From NCBI GenBank assembly GCA_009746045.1, contig RPFO01000078.1, positions 639,016 through 703,015 on the forward strand: a stretch of DNA of 64,000 nt, read 5' to 3'. This stretch comes from Mesostigma viride. Lineage: Eukaryota > Streptophyta > Mesostigmatophyceae > Mesostigmatales > Mesostigmataceae. A program made the position numbers and the translations under genes. The notes beneath the pieces are model-generated. The model was not told the DNA's origin, searched no databases, and saw only the letters and a list, made by a program, of their open reading frames with translations. This document shows, piece by piece, positions 52,263 to 62,989 of the stretch (positions are counted from its first letter, which is position 1; every line of letters begins with the position of its first letter).

Positions 52263-53375
52263 GTTCAGAAAAAATTAGGATACGCAAGTGCGGTTGATTG
52301 CGACCTTAAAACCACTACCGGGGCGTGCCTCGCAATTCACACGGTGCAGAAAGTGGTAATTTAAAAGCGCACTCCAGTTCTACTTTCTTGGTGCCGTTAG
52401 AAATCCAAGGTGCGTGAGTGCACCCCGTCGTAAAAATTCTGGCGCCAAGGCAATTTTTTGTGGTTTTCAGAGCTCGCATAGATCGAAGGGAGCCACGCCG
52501 GGATGAATGGGAGTATGCATTTGGGTGGCACCCACCCCCTGCACGTGCCTGGTGGTACTAGTTGAAGTTGTACTATCAATCGCAGGCGGTTCTAGGAAAT
52601 GCAACCTCACATTGCCGGGTAACCAAGTGGCCGACTCTCAGGCCTGCCGGCTGCGGGCTCCTCGGTTAAACTGTATGGTCACACCAAAGGTGCTGGCTGT
52701 GGTACGCGGCCCTTGGTTGGACCGCAGGTCCGGAAATTTCGTTTTTTGGTCAGCAACATAGGCCTGTATAGCTGGCAGTCCATTATCCGTTTCGGCTATA
52801 ACCAGCATAGTCCCTACCAGTCAAGCATCCCTGCTCCATATTTATGGGGGCTGACTACCAGGCACCTGTTGTCCCTCAACCATGTCCATGGAGGCCGTGA
52901 GAGGTACCCAACATTGTGTGTCAGACAGTCCTGGACAATTATGTACAGGAAGCTTGCCACATCCTCATGTAACTTGTGGCAGATAACCTGTTTCACGCTG
53001 GCTAGTTGCTTTTAGCCAGCATTTTATTCTTGTCGACAGTGTTGCATCGGAAACTCCACTGGTAGCGGCAATCATACGTGTTATTTTGTAGCAATGAGGC
53101 ATAGTGACGTACAGTTGATTATGAGCTCTCTAGAACTTTTCTTGGATTCGAATTTGGACTTCTGATATCATGATATCATGTGCCGACTGCAAGTTTAATT
53201 ATTGAGATACGCCAATGTTTGATCAAGCGCCGCACCTGTTTGTATATGGTGCTAGCGTTCGGGACTGATGCTAGAGTTCGGGGCTGATGATGAGGAATTT
53301 ATCTCCTTCGATTTCATTATAGGCTTCGAGTTGTGCTTCGTAACGCAACATTCGTTGCAAGCCACCCATTTGGAA
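52263..53375. other. Region between inverted repeat and next gene
   Basis: It contains the diverged relative (52620-52745) of the 39.5-kb repeat. Otherwise I see only short, unconvincing ORFs, including a minus-strand open piece at 52814-52996 (VICHKLHEDVASFLYIIVQD). Confidence 0.4.
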
Positions 53376-54037
53376 TCAGAGACTCAGCGCGATCTGTACA
53401 GATGTGGTTTGAGTTTTGTGTGTGCGTGTTGCCAAAAAAGATAGCAGTATCTGATCTTGTTGTTTACTCGCCATCCCTGGCAAGGACTGCTTGACGATGC
53501 ACATGAGACTCATAAGGCATAATAAATAGGCCATGATTTTCTTAGGTCCTGGTCTACCCAACTCACCTGTGTGGCGGCCTTTGCCACATTGTCTGTCACC
53601 TCTGCACAATTGAACTATTCAAGGTTGACTGTAATATCTTTTCTAATAAGGGATTCGTTTGTCTCAAGCACTAATAGTGTGCAAGATAAACCTGTCTCCT
53701 TCTCCTCCACCTCGTGCAGAGACCTGAATCCCAGTACATAATGGCCAACTCCACAATAGACGAGGCACTTCAAATCTGGCGTACACGCATAATTACGGTA
53801 CTGATGACAGTACATTCGGCACCCTGTAACTTTCGATATACTTGACTAAGTTATGCTGCATCAATTGGGACACGTCCGTCAGCATAGTCACTGTTCGCCT
53901 AGTCGATTAAAATGCCGCTTGAGATAGATCGAGTAGGTGGGCTTAAAGGAAAAAGCTCAACACCTCTCTTTACATAGACAGCCAGGATTCAACAAAATTG
54001 GGCACACATGGGATAGCTAAAAATAGTAGCCCAGACA

Positions 54038-54082
<45 letters not shown>

Positions 54083-54335
54083 CACACACACACACAAATG
54101 CGTGCGCCCAAGGCCCACCTGCTAAAGGGCATGCGTCGCCGCTCGCTGCGGGCGATCGGGTGCCATCGAAGCGTTCCCGCAATTCCTGCCACCCCATCCG
54201 GCGCGCACATCGAATCTGGCTCCCCATCCCGCACCACTTCTTTCCCCGCCACGCCAGACGCTTGAGGCAACATTCTTCTCGCAAGGCCTGGTGACAGGGC
54301 ACGCACACGTAGGGGAATGTCACGCACGCAACCAT
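53376..54335 (-). CDS. Candidate four-exon gene for a small Cys-rich protein
   Basis: The exons are 54335-54119, 53823-53692, 53601-53567 and 53486-53376. All introns are GT-AG and phases agree, giving about 164 residues. The protein is rich in Cys, often in pairs (VCVPC, EECC, CRMYC, PDLKCLVYC), which suggests metal binding or disulfides. The C-terminal third is polar and ends SVQIALSL. I recognise no family. Exon 1 also has another long open frame, so the model needs RNA support. The donor after exon 2 (GTTTAT) is weak. A CA repeat lies in intron 1. Confidence 0.4.
54041..54097. repeat. AC dinucleotide repeat
   Basis: This is a run of about 28 AC units with minor interruptions, within intron 1 of the candidate Cys-rich gene. 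Confidence 0.95.
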
Positions 54336-55380
54336 AAGCTGCGCCAGTGTTACTGTTACTGTCCTCTAAGGCACCCCCCAACCCCCCCACCTCGAGAAAC
54401 CCTTGCTCTCGTCATCAAGATGTCATCAAGCTGTCGTCATCAGCACACGCATTGCGTGCAGGGGGACACGTACTGCGCGGGCATGAAGCCAGGGGCCATG
54501 AGCAGAGCCCGAGAGCAAGGAGCGCAAAATTATGGGAGTGAGGTTGTGTGAGTAATGATACGAACGAGTGAATGAGCGAAACTGTGAGTTCAGTATCATC
54601 AGATGGTCATGCTGCCATATGCTTTACAGCCTCATTGTGCGGAGAGCTCGGATGGGAAGCAGGCGGCGCAATGCCTACAGGCCGTCCCGTGGTCGCCGAC
54701 AGTAGCCACAACCGGGCACCTGCTCGCACGCTGTAAGCATAGCACACACAAACCAGAAGCATGCTACACTACTATACTAAATGCTGTACTGCTGTACTAG
54801 ATGCACGGCGTTGAGGTATACAGTGCGCACGGCTTTCAGGACGTATACAGTGAGCACGACTTGGCACGAGGTCGCAGTAGCTGCCGTGACATACCAGCTG
54901 CGGCATGCCCACCTGGATCCTGCTTAAACTACGTCTAATGCCAGGTGGCATCACGCCATGCACAGGTGACTTCACCAGGTGCGATTTGCAACTACACCGT
55001 GTCATCTTTCTCAAGGAGTCGCCCTCGCAAAGACTAGTCCAGTAGCTGCCGCCGTGATGCTTGCATGGCGCATGCCCGCCGGAGCAACGGGGCGTGATGA
55101 TGTCAGCGTGATAACACTTCGGTTGATGTGTTACCGCCTCAGTCATGGCCAGTCATCCTCGCAACACACTAGTGTCTAGAGGTCCACTGGACTCAAATCG
55201 GATCCATAGGTAGGCCTATCGTGGCTTCTCTTGGTGATCGGCGGTGGCATCGCACTGCCGCACGCTTCTTTTACATGACTGCCCTGTGCTATTGACTGCA
55301 CCCTTGCAAAGAACCAAACTCCACCACAAATCACAAGTCCAAATCACAGGCTCATGGTACATCCCCGTGTCGATCCGAGG

Positions 55381-56696
55381 TCACCGTTCGATCCAAGCAC
55401 CGATGACCAGGATGGCGATGACTAGGGCACCGAGAGCGAATGGGTAAGCTGGTAATGCATGATTATCAAGCACATGAGAGTTCCGATTATCATTCACACG
55501 TTCAGAAACAAAAGGCTTTTCTCGTATACGTGCCCGCTTTGAAAAAAGTTCGCATGGGATTTTCATCCAGGCAATTCACGATCCAAAGTCCTCGCCGGCA
55601 TGTTTGCCTTACCCCTCTACCAACTAACCTGCCTTGCTCCCTGGCCAATCAGCTCACCTTGCTCCACCAGCTCCTCCCCTCGCGCCTGCGCCTTTGTCTC
55701 CTCCCCCTGCGCTGCGCCTTCCGGCTGCCACTGCCGCTTGCCCTTGCCGCTCTCCTCATCCACACTCGTCTCCTTGCCGCTCTCCTCCTCATCATGCTTC
55801 AGCAAGAACGCTTCCACCTGCAGCGGCATTGGAGCGCAAGTACAGGGCTATTGTGTATTTGTCATGAAAAAGGCCTAATTGAGTACAGGGGTATGTGTGC
55901 GTCAGCAAGGCTGCAACCGTCTGCCGTGCAAGCTCCTTAGCCACAATGTTGATCAAGCATGTAGCTTCTTCATAATGCTGTCTAGGCACCTTGCAAGATT
56001 AATGCTAGCACAATACACTTCTCCTTTGAAATATTTCCATCCAAGTAGAAAACAGCCTAGTAAAAAAGCCACCACACAAACGTCAAAGTGCGGCGACAGG
56101 AAGTGCATTTTGAAATAAGCACACCATGGGAAATAGATGCGATGGACGAAAAGGAGACAAGGTTGCCTCATTTCACAGGCTTATCATAAAGAACGCTTTG
56201 CTTTTACTCTAATCATCGCAATCTCCTGTCAAGACTACTCTGCCTCCACGAGAATCATCGCAATCCCCAGCTAGCTCAGCCAGTAACTTCTCAACGTTGA
56301 AATCCTTCAATTTTCCCAAAGTTAAAATATGGCCCCTGTTCCCACCTGGGCATCATCCCCCAGCAGGGTGCCGAGTGCCCGCATCAGGGCGCAAGGGTCA
56401 TCACCATCCACTGCCAGCTCCTGCTGCCTGGTGTCCAGCAACAAAGCACCCCATGTTAGGTCTGAAAGTGTTATCACCTCACAATTCGAACAATCGAAAG
56501 TGATGAGAGTGACTTGACTGCCTAGCATGACATGCCACACATTATAGCAACATGCAGCAACAAGGCCTATTTGTGCCATGCAGCCACTACCTTGTAAAAC
56601 ACGGCTTGCACAACTAATCGCATGCCAACCCCTTTGGACCAATACAGGAGCAAGGAATGAGCTATAAGACGCGCTAAACAGGACGACGTGCAACAT
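55381..56696 (-). CDS. Candidate three-exon gene for a tail-anchored membrane protein
   Basis: The exons are 56696-56346, 55817-55658 and 55448-55381, with GT-AG introns and matching phases. The protein has a globular N-terminal part (SDLTWGALLLDTRQQELAVD, then CALMRALGTLLGDDAQ) and a very acidic, Glu/Lys-rich middle (KHDEEESGKETSVDEESGKG). It ends in one hydrophobic segment, ALGALVIAILVIGAWIER, and a stop. A single C-terminal membrane helix after a charged linker is the layout of tail-anchored proteins. A TATA box (TTATATAAGG, 56713-56724) lies only about 20 bases upstream of the ATG at 56696. The ATG at 56579 may therefore be the real start (about 153 residues). The family is unknown. Confidence 0.5.
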
Positions 56697-56712
56697 TGTC
56701 GCAACCCAAACC

Positions 56713-56724
56713 CCTTATATAATG
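56713..56724 (-). promoter_or_regulatory. TATA box for the tail-anchored protein gene
   Basis: The minus strand reads GCATTATATAAGGGG. Its distance to 56696 implies transcription starts near or after that ATG, favouring the next one at 56579. Confidence 0.5.
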
Positions 56725-57719
56725 CCACCTTCCTTCACGGCCGCTGTTTGAGCGCTACCAGTCCCGCCCTGCACGTTCAGCCTGTCCCCAGCGGCTTCAT
56801 GGTCACAAAAAGTACCCATCCGCATCACTTGGAGTTTGCCTTTCACCAGTGTGTGACACTGGGCCTTTGCAGGGTGCTAAACCAACGAAAACAAGAGCAT
56901 GGCAATCATGCAGTATATACTGTACGGTCCTATCTGTGGGGCCAGGGGGGGTACGGACGGCACCGGGTGATAGTTCGATCGTGCTCCTTGGCCTGGCTAC
57001 CGATGGAGGCACGTTCTTAATAAATCACTGCGGTATTGAGTCCGCAAGCTGCCACAACTACAAGGTCCGTAACAAGACGACTGCCTCTATGAAAAACTTA
57101 TCTGATAGACCCAATGCCACCACGTCTGATATGCCTTATCTGATATGCCCCCATGTCTCCAGCAAGCGGTGCATTCCCAAGTCATAACTTCATGAACAAC
57201 TGTTGGTGACAGGGCAACAAGCCAGCCGTAAAAACTCTTGCATCCCTCTCTCCGAACCCGGATCCCCCCTGCGCGACTGCCTGGCCTGTCTGTGTTAATT
57301 TCTCACGCTTGCGAATTTACTTCCCGGCAGGTAAACCACGGCTGGAGCCACCCCCGGCAAGGCAGGCTTGACATCAAACATTGCTCACATGCCCGCACCA
57401 GAATCCACGATGAGCCAAGCGCACAAACGCAAGGAGAGGGCCTTAGGAGACAAGGATGCTAGTAAACTGCTACTAGGGTGCTGCAGATGCTAAAGCAAAT
57501 CTGCCACCGATGGTATGATTTTCTATTATTTTCTCGTCAGCATGTCATCTTGAAAGATTGCCCAGAGGGGGACTAGCTGCTGACTCCAAAACCACCTTGT
57601 TGACATGCTAGCAGATAGCTTGGCGTCGCACACAGCGTGTCAGCGGCAGAAACACTCGTGCACACGCCAGTCCATACCAACGGTCCACACAAATACCAGC
57701 CCAGGCACCAGCCCAAACA

Positions 57720-58312
57720 CCCGTGCAGAATCAGCCCAGAAACCAGCCCAGACTCCCGTCCAGACACCCGCTCAGACCCCTGTCCAGACACCTGCTCAGA
57801 CACCCGTCCAGAGTCGAGTCCAGAGTCCAGACACCGGACGGGGCGCTCGGGTCCCACCCATCCACCCACCCACCCACCCACCCACCCACCCACCCACCCA
57901 CCCACCCACCCACCCACCCACCCACCCACCCACCCACCCGCCCGCCCGCCCGCCCGCCCACTCACCCACCCACCCACCCACCCACCCACCCACCCACCCA
58001 CCCACCCACCCACCCACCCACCCACCCACCCACCCACCGGCCCGCCCGCCGCGCCCGCCCGCCCGCCCGCCCGCCCGCCCGCCCGCCCGCCCGCCCGCCC
58101 GCCCGCCCGCCCGCCCGCCGCCCGCCCGCCCGCCGCCCGCCCGCCCGCCCGCCCGCCCGCCCGCCCGCCGCCCGCCCGCCCGCCCGCCCGCCCGCCCGCC
58201 CGCCCCCGCCCGCCCGCCGCCCGCCCGCCGCCCGCCCGCCCGCCCGCCGCCCGCCCGCCCGCCCGCCCGCCCACCCACCCACCCACCCACCCACCCACCC
58301 GCCCACCCACCG
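57720..58312. repeat. CCAGACACC-type minisatellite followed by CCCA/CCCG tetranucleotide arrays
   Basis: From 57720 to 57840 there are degenerate 22-24-bp units (GTCCAGACACC...CAGACCC). From about 57857 to 58312 there are tracts of CCCA, then CCCG with occasional CCG, then CCCA again. Pro-Thr-His and Ala-Arg-Pro ORFs here are repeat artefacts. The strand asymmetry makes the G-rich strand a strong candidate for G-quadruplexes. Confidence 0.95.
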
Positions 58313-58872
58313 CGATGCGTGCTTACCACGGCGCGTGCCACGAGGGGAACACGACCGGGGCGCCCTCATACGAGTTGCAGAACGGGTCCAATGAGGGGGG
58401 GCATTCCTGCAGCCTGAGGTGGGGGTAGAAGGTTGTGGGAATGGAGTAGAAGGTCGTGGGAAAGAAGGAGGGGCAAAGGGCAGAGAAAAGGGCTCCCGAA
58501 GACTAGGTTGAGCACAGCGAACCTCGCTATTAGTGCCGATGTCCTCCCTTAGACAATGCCAGCCCATGTTGCCATGTTTTCAGCTATCGCCTGCGTTGCC
58601 TGCAGGTAACTACCAGGCAACCACACCTGCAATAATTGTCTGTTGCGATGAATTGGCATAAGCTAGCGTTGCCGCTGCTCCTTTCGGTAGCAAAGCTTTC
58701 TCTATCTGACATGACCGCCTGTTACAACTGTGTAGCATTGGTGAAGCATGATTGCCGTACCGATGGCGAAAGGCAGCGGTCACATGAAATGCTTACTCTC
58801 CAAACTACAGAGAGAAGCATGAAGTAAAATACAGGGTAGTGCGCTGGCACGCGGACACTTATCAGCACGCAC

Positions 58873-58967
58873 CTGTCCACTGGCCGGTATGGTGCAAGTT
58901 GGGCCTCGGTCTGCTGCAAACGGAGGGCGAAGTCGCGAAGCAAGCACATAGCCTGCTGCAGCAAGAT
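58873..58967 (-). CDS. Isolated candidate exon
   Basis: A 95-nt open segment lies between GTACAG and GTGCGT on the minus strand. It reads ILLQQAMCLLRDFALRLQQT followed by EAQLAPYRPVD. It has a helix-like pattern and good splice signals. I could not link it to neighbouring exons, so it may belong to a gene I did not resolve. Confidence 0.3.
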
Positions 58968-59351
58968 CTGTACCCGCAATTAATGTACGTTCGCCGAGGA
59001 TGGGCGCGACGTTGACGACAAGTTGTAAGAACGAACACCGCGATTCTGTAAGGTAGCTATGGATTAAGTCATGCTAAAGGATGGTATCATCCGGCGTGTG
59101 GCATGGGAAGTTCTTGTGCTAACTCGATATAGCTGCGCATGCTGCTGTGGAGCTCTCCATTGCAGAGAACCTCGCGTGAGCTTCACTTGGCACAGCTCGG
59201 CGTGTGCTGATAATTGCCTTCCCCCATACGGTGTAGTAATGCAGACGACCATTTTACCAATTAGGTACTAGTGTCTTCCGTCTCTGGGGGGAGAAGTTAT
59301 TACTGCAAGCCAGGATTCATGATTCCCGCACGCTTTCAGTACAGTTAATTC

Positions 59352-59525
<174 letters not shown>

Positions 59526-59649
59526 ATCCCACGAGTTCAGTATGCATCATGCAATTTGGTTCTTGTCTGTTTGTGATGGCATGCTGTTCATCAGTTCCGT
59601 GGCCCTCCTGGCCCTCGGCCATTTCCAAATATCTGCTGCCCATGTGCGG

Positions 59650-59760
59650 CGTTGAGTTGAGTTGAGTTGAGTTGAGTTGAGTTTATGTGTGCCCATGCAA
59701 GGCCCATCATGTGCGGCGTGGGCAACAACAATGACAACAACAACAACAACAACACGTAAG
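59650..59760. repeat. GAGTT and AAC microsatellites
   Basis: Six GAGTT units lie at 59650-59682, and a CAA/ACA run at 59727-59757. Confidence 0.9.
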
Positions 59761-60244
59761 TATCTTCATGGTACTTATTATTACATGATGGTATCTGATG
59801 AGAGACTTAGCTTGCGGGCTGGGGCATGGCGGGCCACTCGCATCACTCGGGAGCCGGGAGGCGGGGACAGGTTGGAGCCGAGGGGCGCCCGATGCTGTAC
59901 TACCAGGTAACCCGCCGTGCATCCAGGTTGCAACCACAACTAATTGAGAAAAACTGTTGAGAGAAAAAACGGCTAGCTCACCCCACCACGCGGGAAGAGG
60001 TGGCACGACAACCGGTCAACCGCTACTCTACGAATAACAATTTCAACGCATCCTTGACGCTAAGTAAAGCCCATAATACCTGACAATCACCGCCGCCAGC
60101 ATGCATTCTAGTTCATTCCTCTCGACAAACTTCAGATTGGACCCCAGTGGCAATGGTCATCAATAAAATCATCGATGTCCACTGCAAAAGGCACGAACTC
60201 GATCCGCTACGAAGTAATATCATAAACTCATTGTCTTTCGCATC

Positions 60245-60475
60245 GCCCCGAGCACATTCAGACCTGGCTGGACTGTCTGGGCCTGGAGGCGAGGGCGGTG
60301 GGGTTGGAGATTAGTGTCAAAACTGAGGCGATGGTGATTGGGGCCTCCAGTATACCGCCGCTGCCACGCCTGCTCGACGGGACGGAGGTCCCGTTCCGCG
60401 ATCGCTTCAAACTGTTGGGGAGTTGGCTCCCTGACACCGCAGACGATGTGGACATCCGCATCGATCGGCCTGGCG
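60245..60475 (+). pseudogene. LINE reverse-transcriptase fragment
   Basis: The plus strand reads EHIQTWLDCLGLEARAVGLE, then ISVKTEAMVIG, then LLDGTEVPFRDRFKLLGSWL and DDVDIRI. This matches the same segment of the LINE at 19149-20243 (HTWLDCLAIEARAVGLEVSK). Only about 75 codons remain, with one in-frame stop near 60312. Confidence 0.8.
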
Positions 60476-60661
60476 CATCGGCCTGTACGTGGGTGCAATT
60501 AGAACCATGCATGTGAGCCACGAGCCACGAGGTAGCCATGGCTGACGGCGGCGCTCATAACTTTCACGTTTGAGCACCGAATTTAGTCGTGAATAGCACA
60601 ATCGCTTCGTCTTTCTAAGACGCACATGCTGATATAATTTTCCGACGCTATTACGCAATAT

Positions 60662-61069
60662 ATGGCGAACAAACGCGCCTCGACGCAACGCAGCCTGGCG
60701 GCTGCGCTCGGCAATGAAAATTCGTCTGCAGCTCCGGCTGCAGCTTCGCCCACCGACCGCCCAGAAGGCAGCGGCGCCACTAGCCAAGCTCTAGTGGTCG
60801 CCCAGCCCTCTATCGGGCTCGCCTCGCCAGCAGCGTCGCCTGAACCCAAGCGCAGTCGCCCTGCCGAGCCGACTTTTGACGACTTTGACGCCAGCCAACC
60901 CAGCTTTTTTGACAAGCTCACTGACGACCGCATCCTGAGCTACGTGTTCTGGGGATCAACCGCCTCGCTTACTGAACTGGGCAAGCAGCTCTTCCATCAG
61001 GGTCGTCTCGTCGATGCTCACCAGCAGAAGCGCCCATACGAGTACATCTTCACCGCCCCCCGCAGTTAG
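60662..61069 (+). CDS. Unassigned 135-codon ORF
   Basis: The ORF runs from the ATG at 60662 (MANKRASTQRSLAAALGNEN) to TAG at 61067. The first 80 residues are Ala/Ser/Pro-rich and basic. A more ordered end includes DDRILSYVFWGSTASLTELG and KQLFHQGRLVDAHQQ. A TATAAT-like stretch lies about 30 bases upstream. No family was recognised. It could be a host gene or the N-terminus of a transposon protein, given its neighbours. The 210 bases that follow include paired GCCAGTACCCA-type repeats. Confidence 0.45.
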   Translation: MANKRASTQRSLAAALGNENSSAAPAAASPTDRPEGSGATSQALVVAQPSIGLASPAASPEPKRSRPAEPTFDDFDASQPSFFDKLTDDRILSYVFWGSTASLTELGKQLFHQGRLVDAHQQKRPYEYIFTAPRS

Positions 61070-61286
61070 TTAGCCTCTAGTCGTGGACATAGGCTAAGTA
61101 CCCGATAGCAATGTGCTATCTGGGGTTTCGCACATAGTAGGCTCGGTCAGAAGTCCCGGCTTTATGTGATTCGGCAGGCTAGACTATTCGATAGCCGAGT
61201 CCTGGTGACGGACGCCAGTACCCAAGTGGGATTGGCGGTACGGCGTCGCCAGTACCCACTCGGGACTGGCATTGAGGAGGTGTCGG

Positions 61287-62800
61287 CAGAGTTCCATTAT
61301 ACGGCGTATTATACGGTATTATACGGTATAATACGCGTTATACAAGGTCGAGCGGATAATTTTTATCCGTTTTATACGATTTGCGTATTTTTACGTATAA
61401 TACGGCGAATAATTCGTATAAGCGCGCGTATAATGGGGTTTTCGCGCTCATCCGAGGTCCGGCAGCCAAATTTTTCGGGCGGGAACTAAGGCGGGAATGC
61501 AAGGGAACTTAGAAACACTACGGAAACCATCCACTGGTTGACATTTGGCGACCGTGAGACACAAGGATCTTACAAGCAAGCTACACTGTAGCATGGCAAG
61601 TTGGCAACCCAAGTTGGCAACCCTCCATGCTGTTTAGGTCTCTGCCATTGCCTCTCGGGCAGCCATGCACCGAATATTAATGTAAGTCATACAGAAAACT
61701 GACTGGTACGAGAGCATGGCCGCTTTACATTTTCAATCTGTAGGCATGATCCTTAGGTCTTGAAAAGCTTATATCCTTGGCCAGCCAACGTTTGGATGTG
61801 CGCAGATATGTCTCGACCTTCTGCTCGATGCGGCAACCTCGTTTCAGCAACCAGGTGGCGACCGTGCATGTGCTAACTGTTGATAGGCGGGAAATGCTCC
61901 TACATTTGAACGCGGATAGATGTTTCACGTTATTCCTTACATGATTTATAAGCGACGACGGCCAGGAAAGGCTCGCAGCTACGTCCATCAGGTGGGCATG
62001 CTGGCTCCGTCAAGAAAGGTAATATGCGGTTTTGATCTGGTACGTGCTATCCTGTTCACGTGTTCATTGTACCAGTTGTATCAAGTTGTTGGGTGGATTG
62101 TAAAATAATCGTAGACCTGTAATGGAGGTTTTCTGCTTGTCTTTTGGTTGCTTTACTGCCTCTACGCATTATTGGCTCGTGATGGTTGGGGAATACCACT
62201 ACGACATGCAGATTTTGGACCAGATTTGTCTGCTATTAGCTTATGCTTCATCGAAAGCAGTGACGTAGTGCTTGGCATTGTTTATAAATTTGATAAGCTT
62301 GATAACGCGATGTTTTTTCTTGCTAAAAACATCTCGAAACAAGTGGTTTTCTGGCCAGATCTAGCCACTATTTCTTGTTTTGCTCGCCAAAGTCAGCCTT
62401 CTTCTTGTGTGCTCCTCATGCATACAAGAAACATGGAGATGCCCAGGACCTGCTTGCATGGAAGCATAGCCATCTTACTTCTTTTGCTTTTTCATCTTTC
62501 CATTTCATTTGGCGTTGTTTTTTAGGCTATAATGCATAGGTAATCTAGCTCCTCGTGAACCCCGGTTTACACGTCCAGTGTTCCCAAGCACTGCTGAGCA
62601 GTGGCAACCCATGTATCATGTGTAATTTAGTGTCAGAAACATGTGGACTGCTTGAAATGATATCAAAATGCATGAAACAACCCCAAAAACGATTAAATCC
62701 AGTATTTGCGTATAATTTCCGGATAATACCGTATTATACCGTATTATCCATTATACGGACCCCGCGCGTATAACCGCGTATTGCGTATAATGGAACTCTG
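61287..62800. mobile_element. Complete non-autonomous hAT element, 1514 bp
   Basis: The ends are CAGAGTTCCATTATACG (61287-61303) and its reverse complement at 62784-62800. They are flanked by the perfect 8-bp target duplication GGTGTCGG (61279-61286 and 62801-62808). Eight-base duplications and CAG-type ends are hallmarks of the hAT superfamily. Subterminal regions are palindromic (TATACGGTATTATACGGTAT). The interior contains ORFs of 62 and 125 codons that I do not recognise and no transposase. Its ends resemble the proposed right end of the hAT at 18500, whose family may have mobilised it. Confidence 0.9.
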
Positions 62801-62989
62801 GGTGTCGGATGTTGGACGAGGGTCCTGAGAGTCTAGCAGTGGCGTCGCGCCACTCAGGCTGCACCACAGAGCCCAACGGCCACTGTCGGCTGCTCCAGAC
62901 GTGGCAGCCGGGCAGGGCGTTGCTTGTCGAGAATGCTAAATGCCCTTGTGCACGTTGTGTGCGGGGCTTGTGATTTATTGTAATAAACA

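Noticed and set aside
54041..54390. Alternative open frame in the first exon of the Cys-rich gene (AYGCVRDIPLRVRAL...)
   Set aside because: It could also be joined in phase to the exon at 55658-55817. However, that exon joins better to the nearby membrane-helix exon, and the other frame connects cleanly to three downstream exons.
57573..58567. Overlapping ORFs of 180-270 codons rich in His-Pro-Thr, Ala-Arg-Pro or Gly-Trp-Val
   Set aside because: They are translations of the CCCA/CCCG arrays; every frame is open because the unit lacks stop codons.
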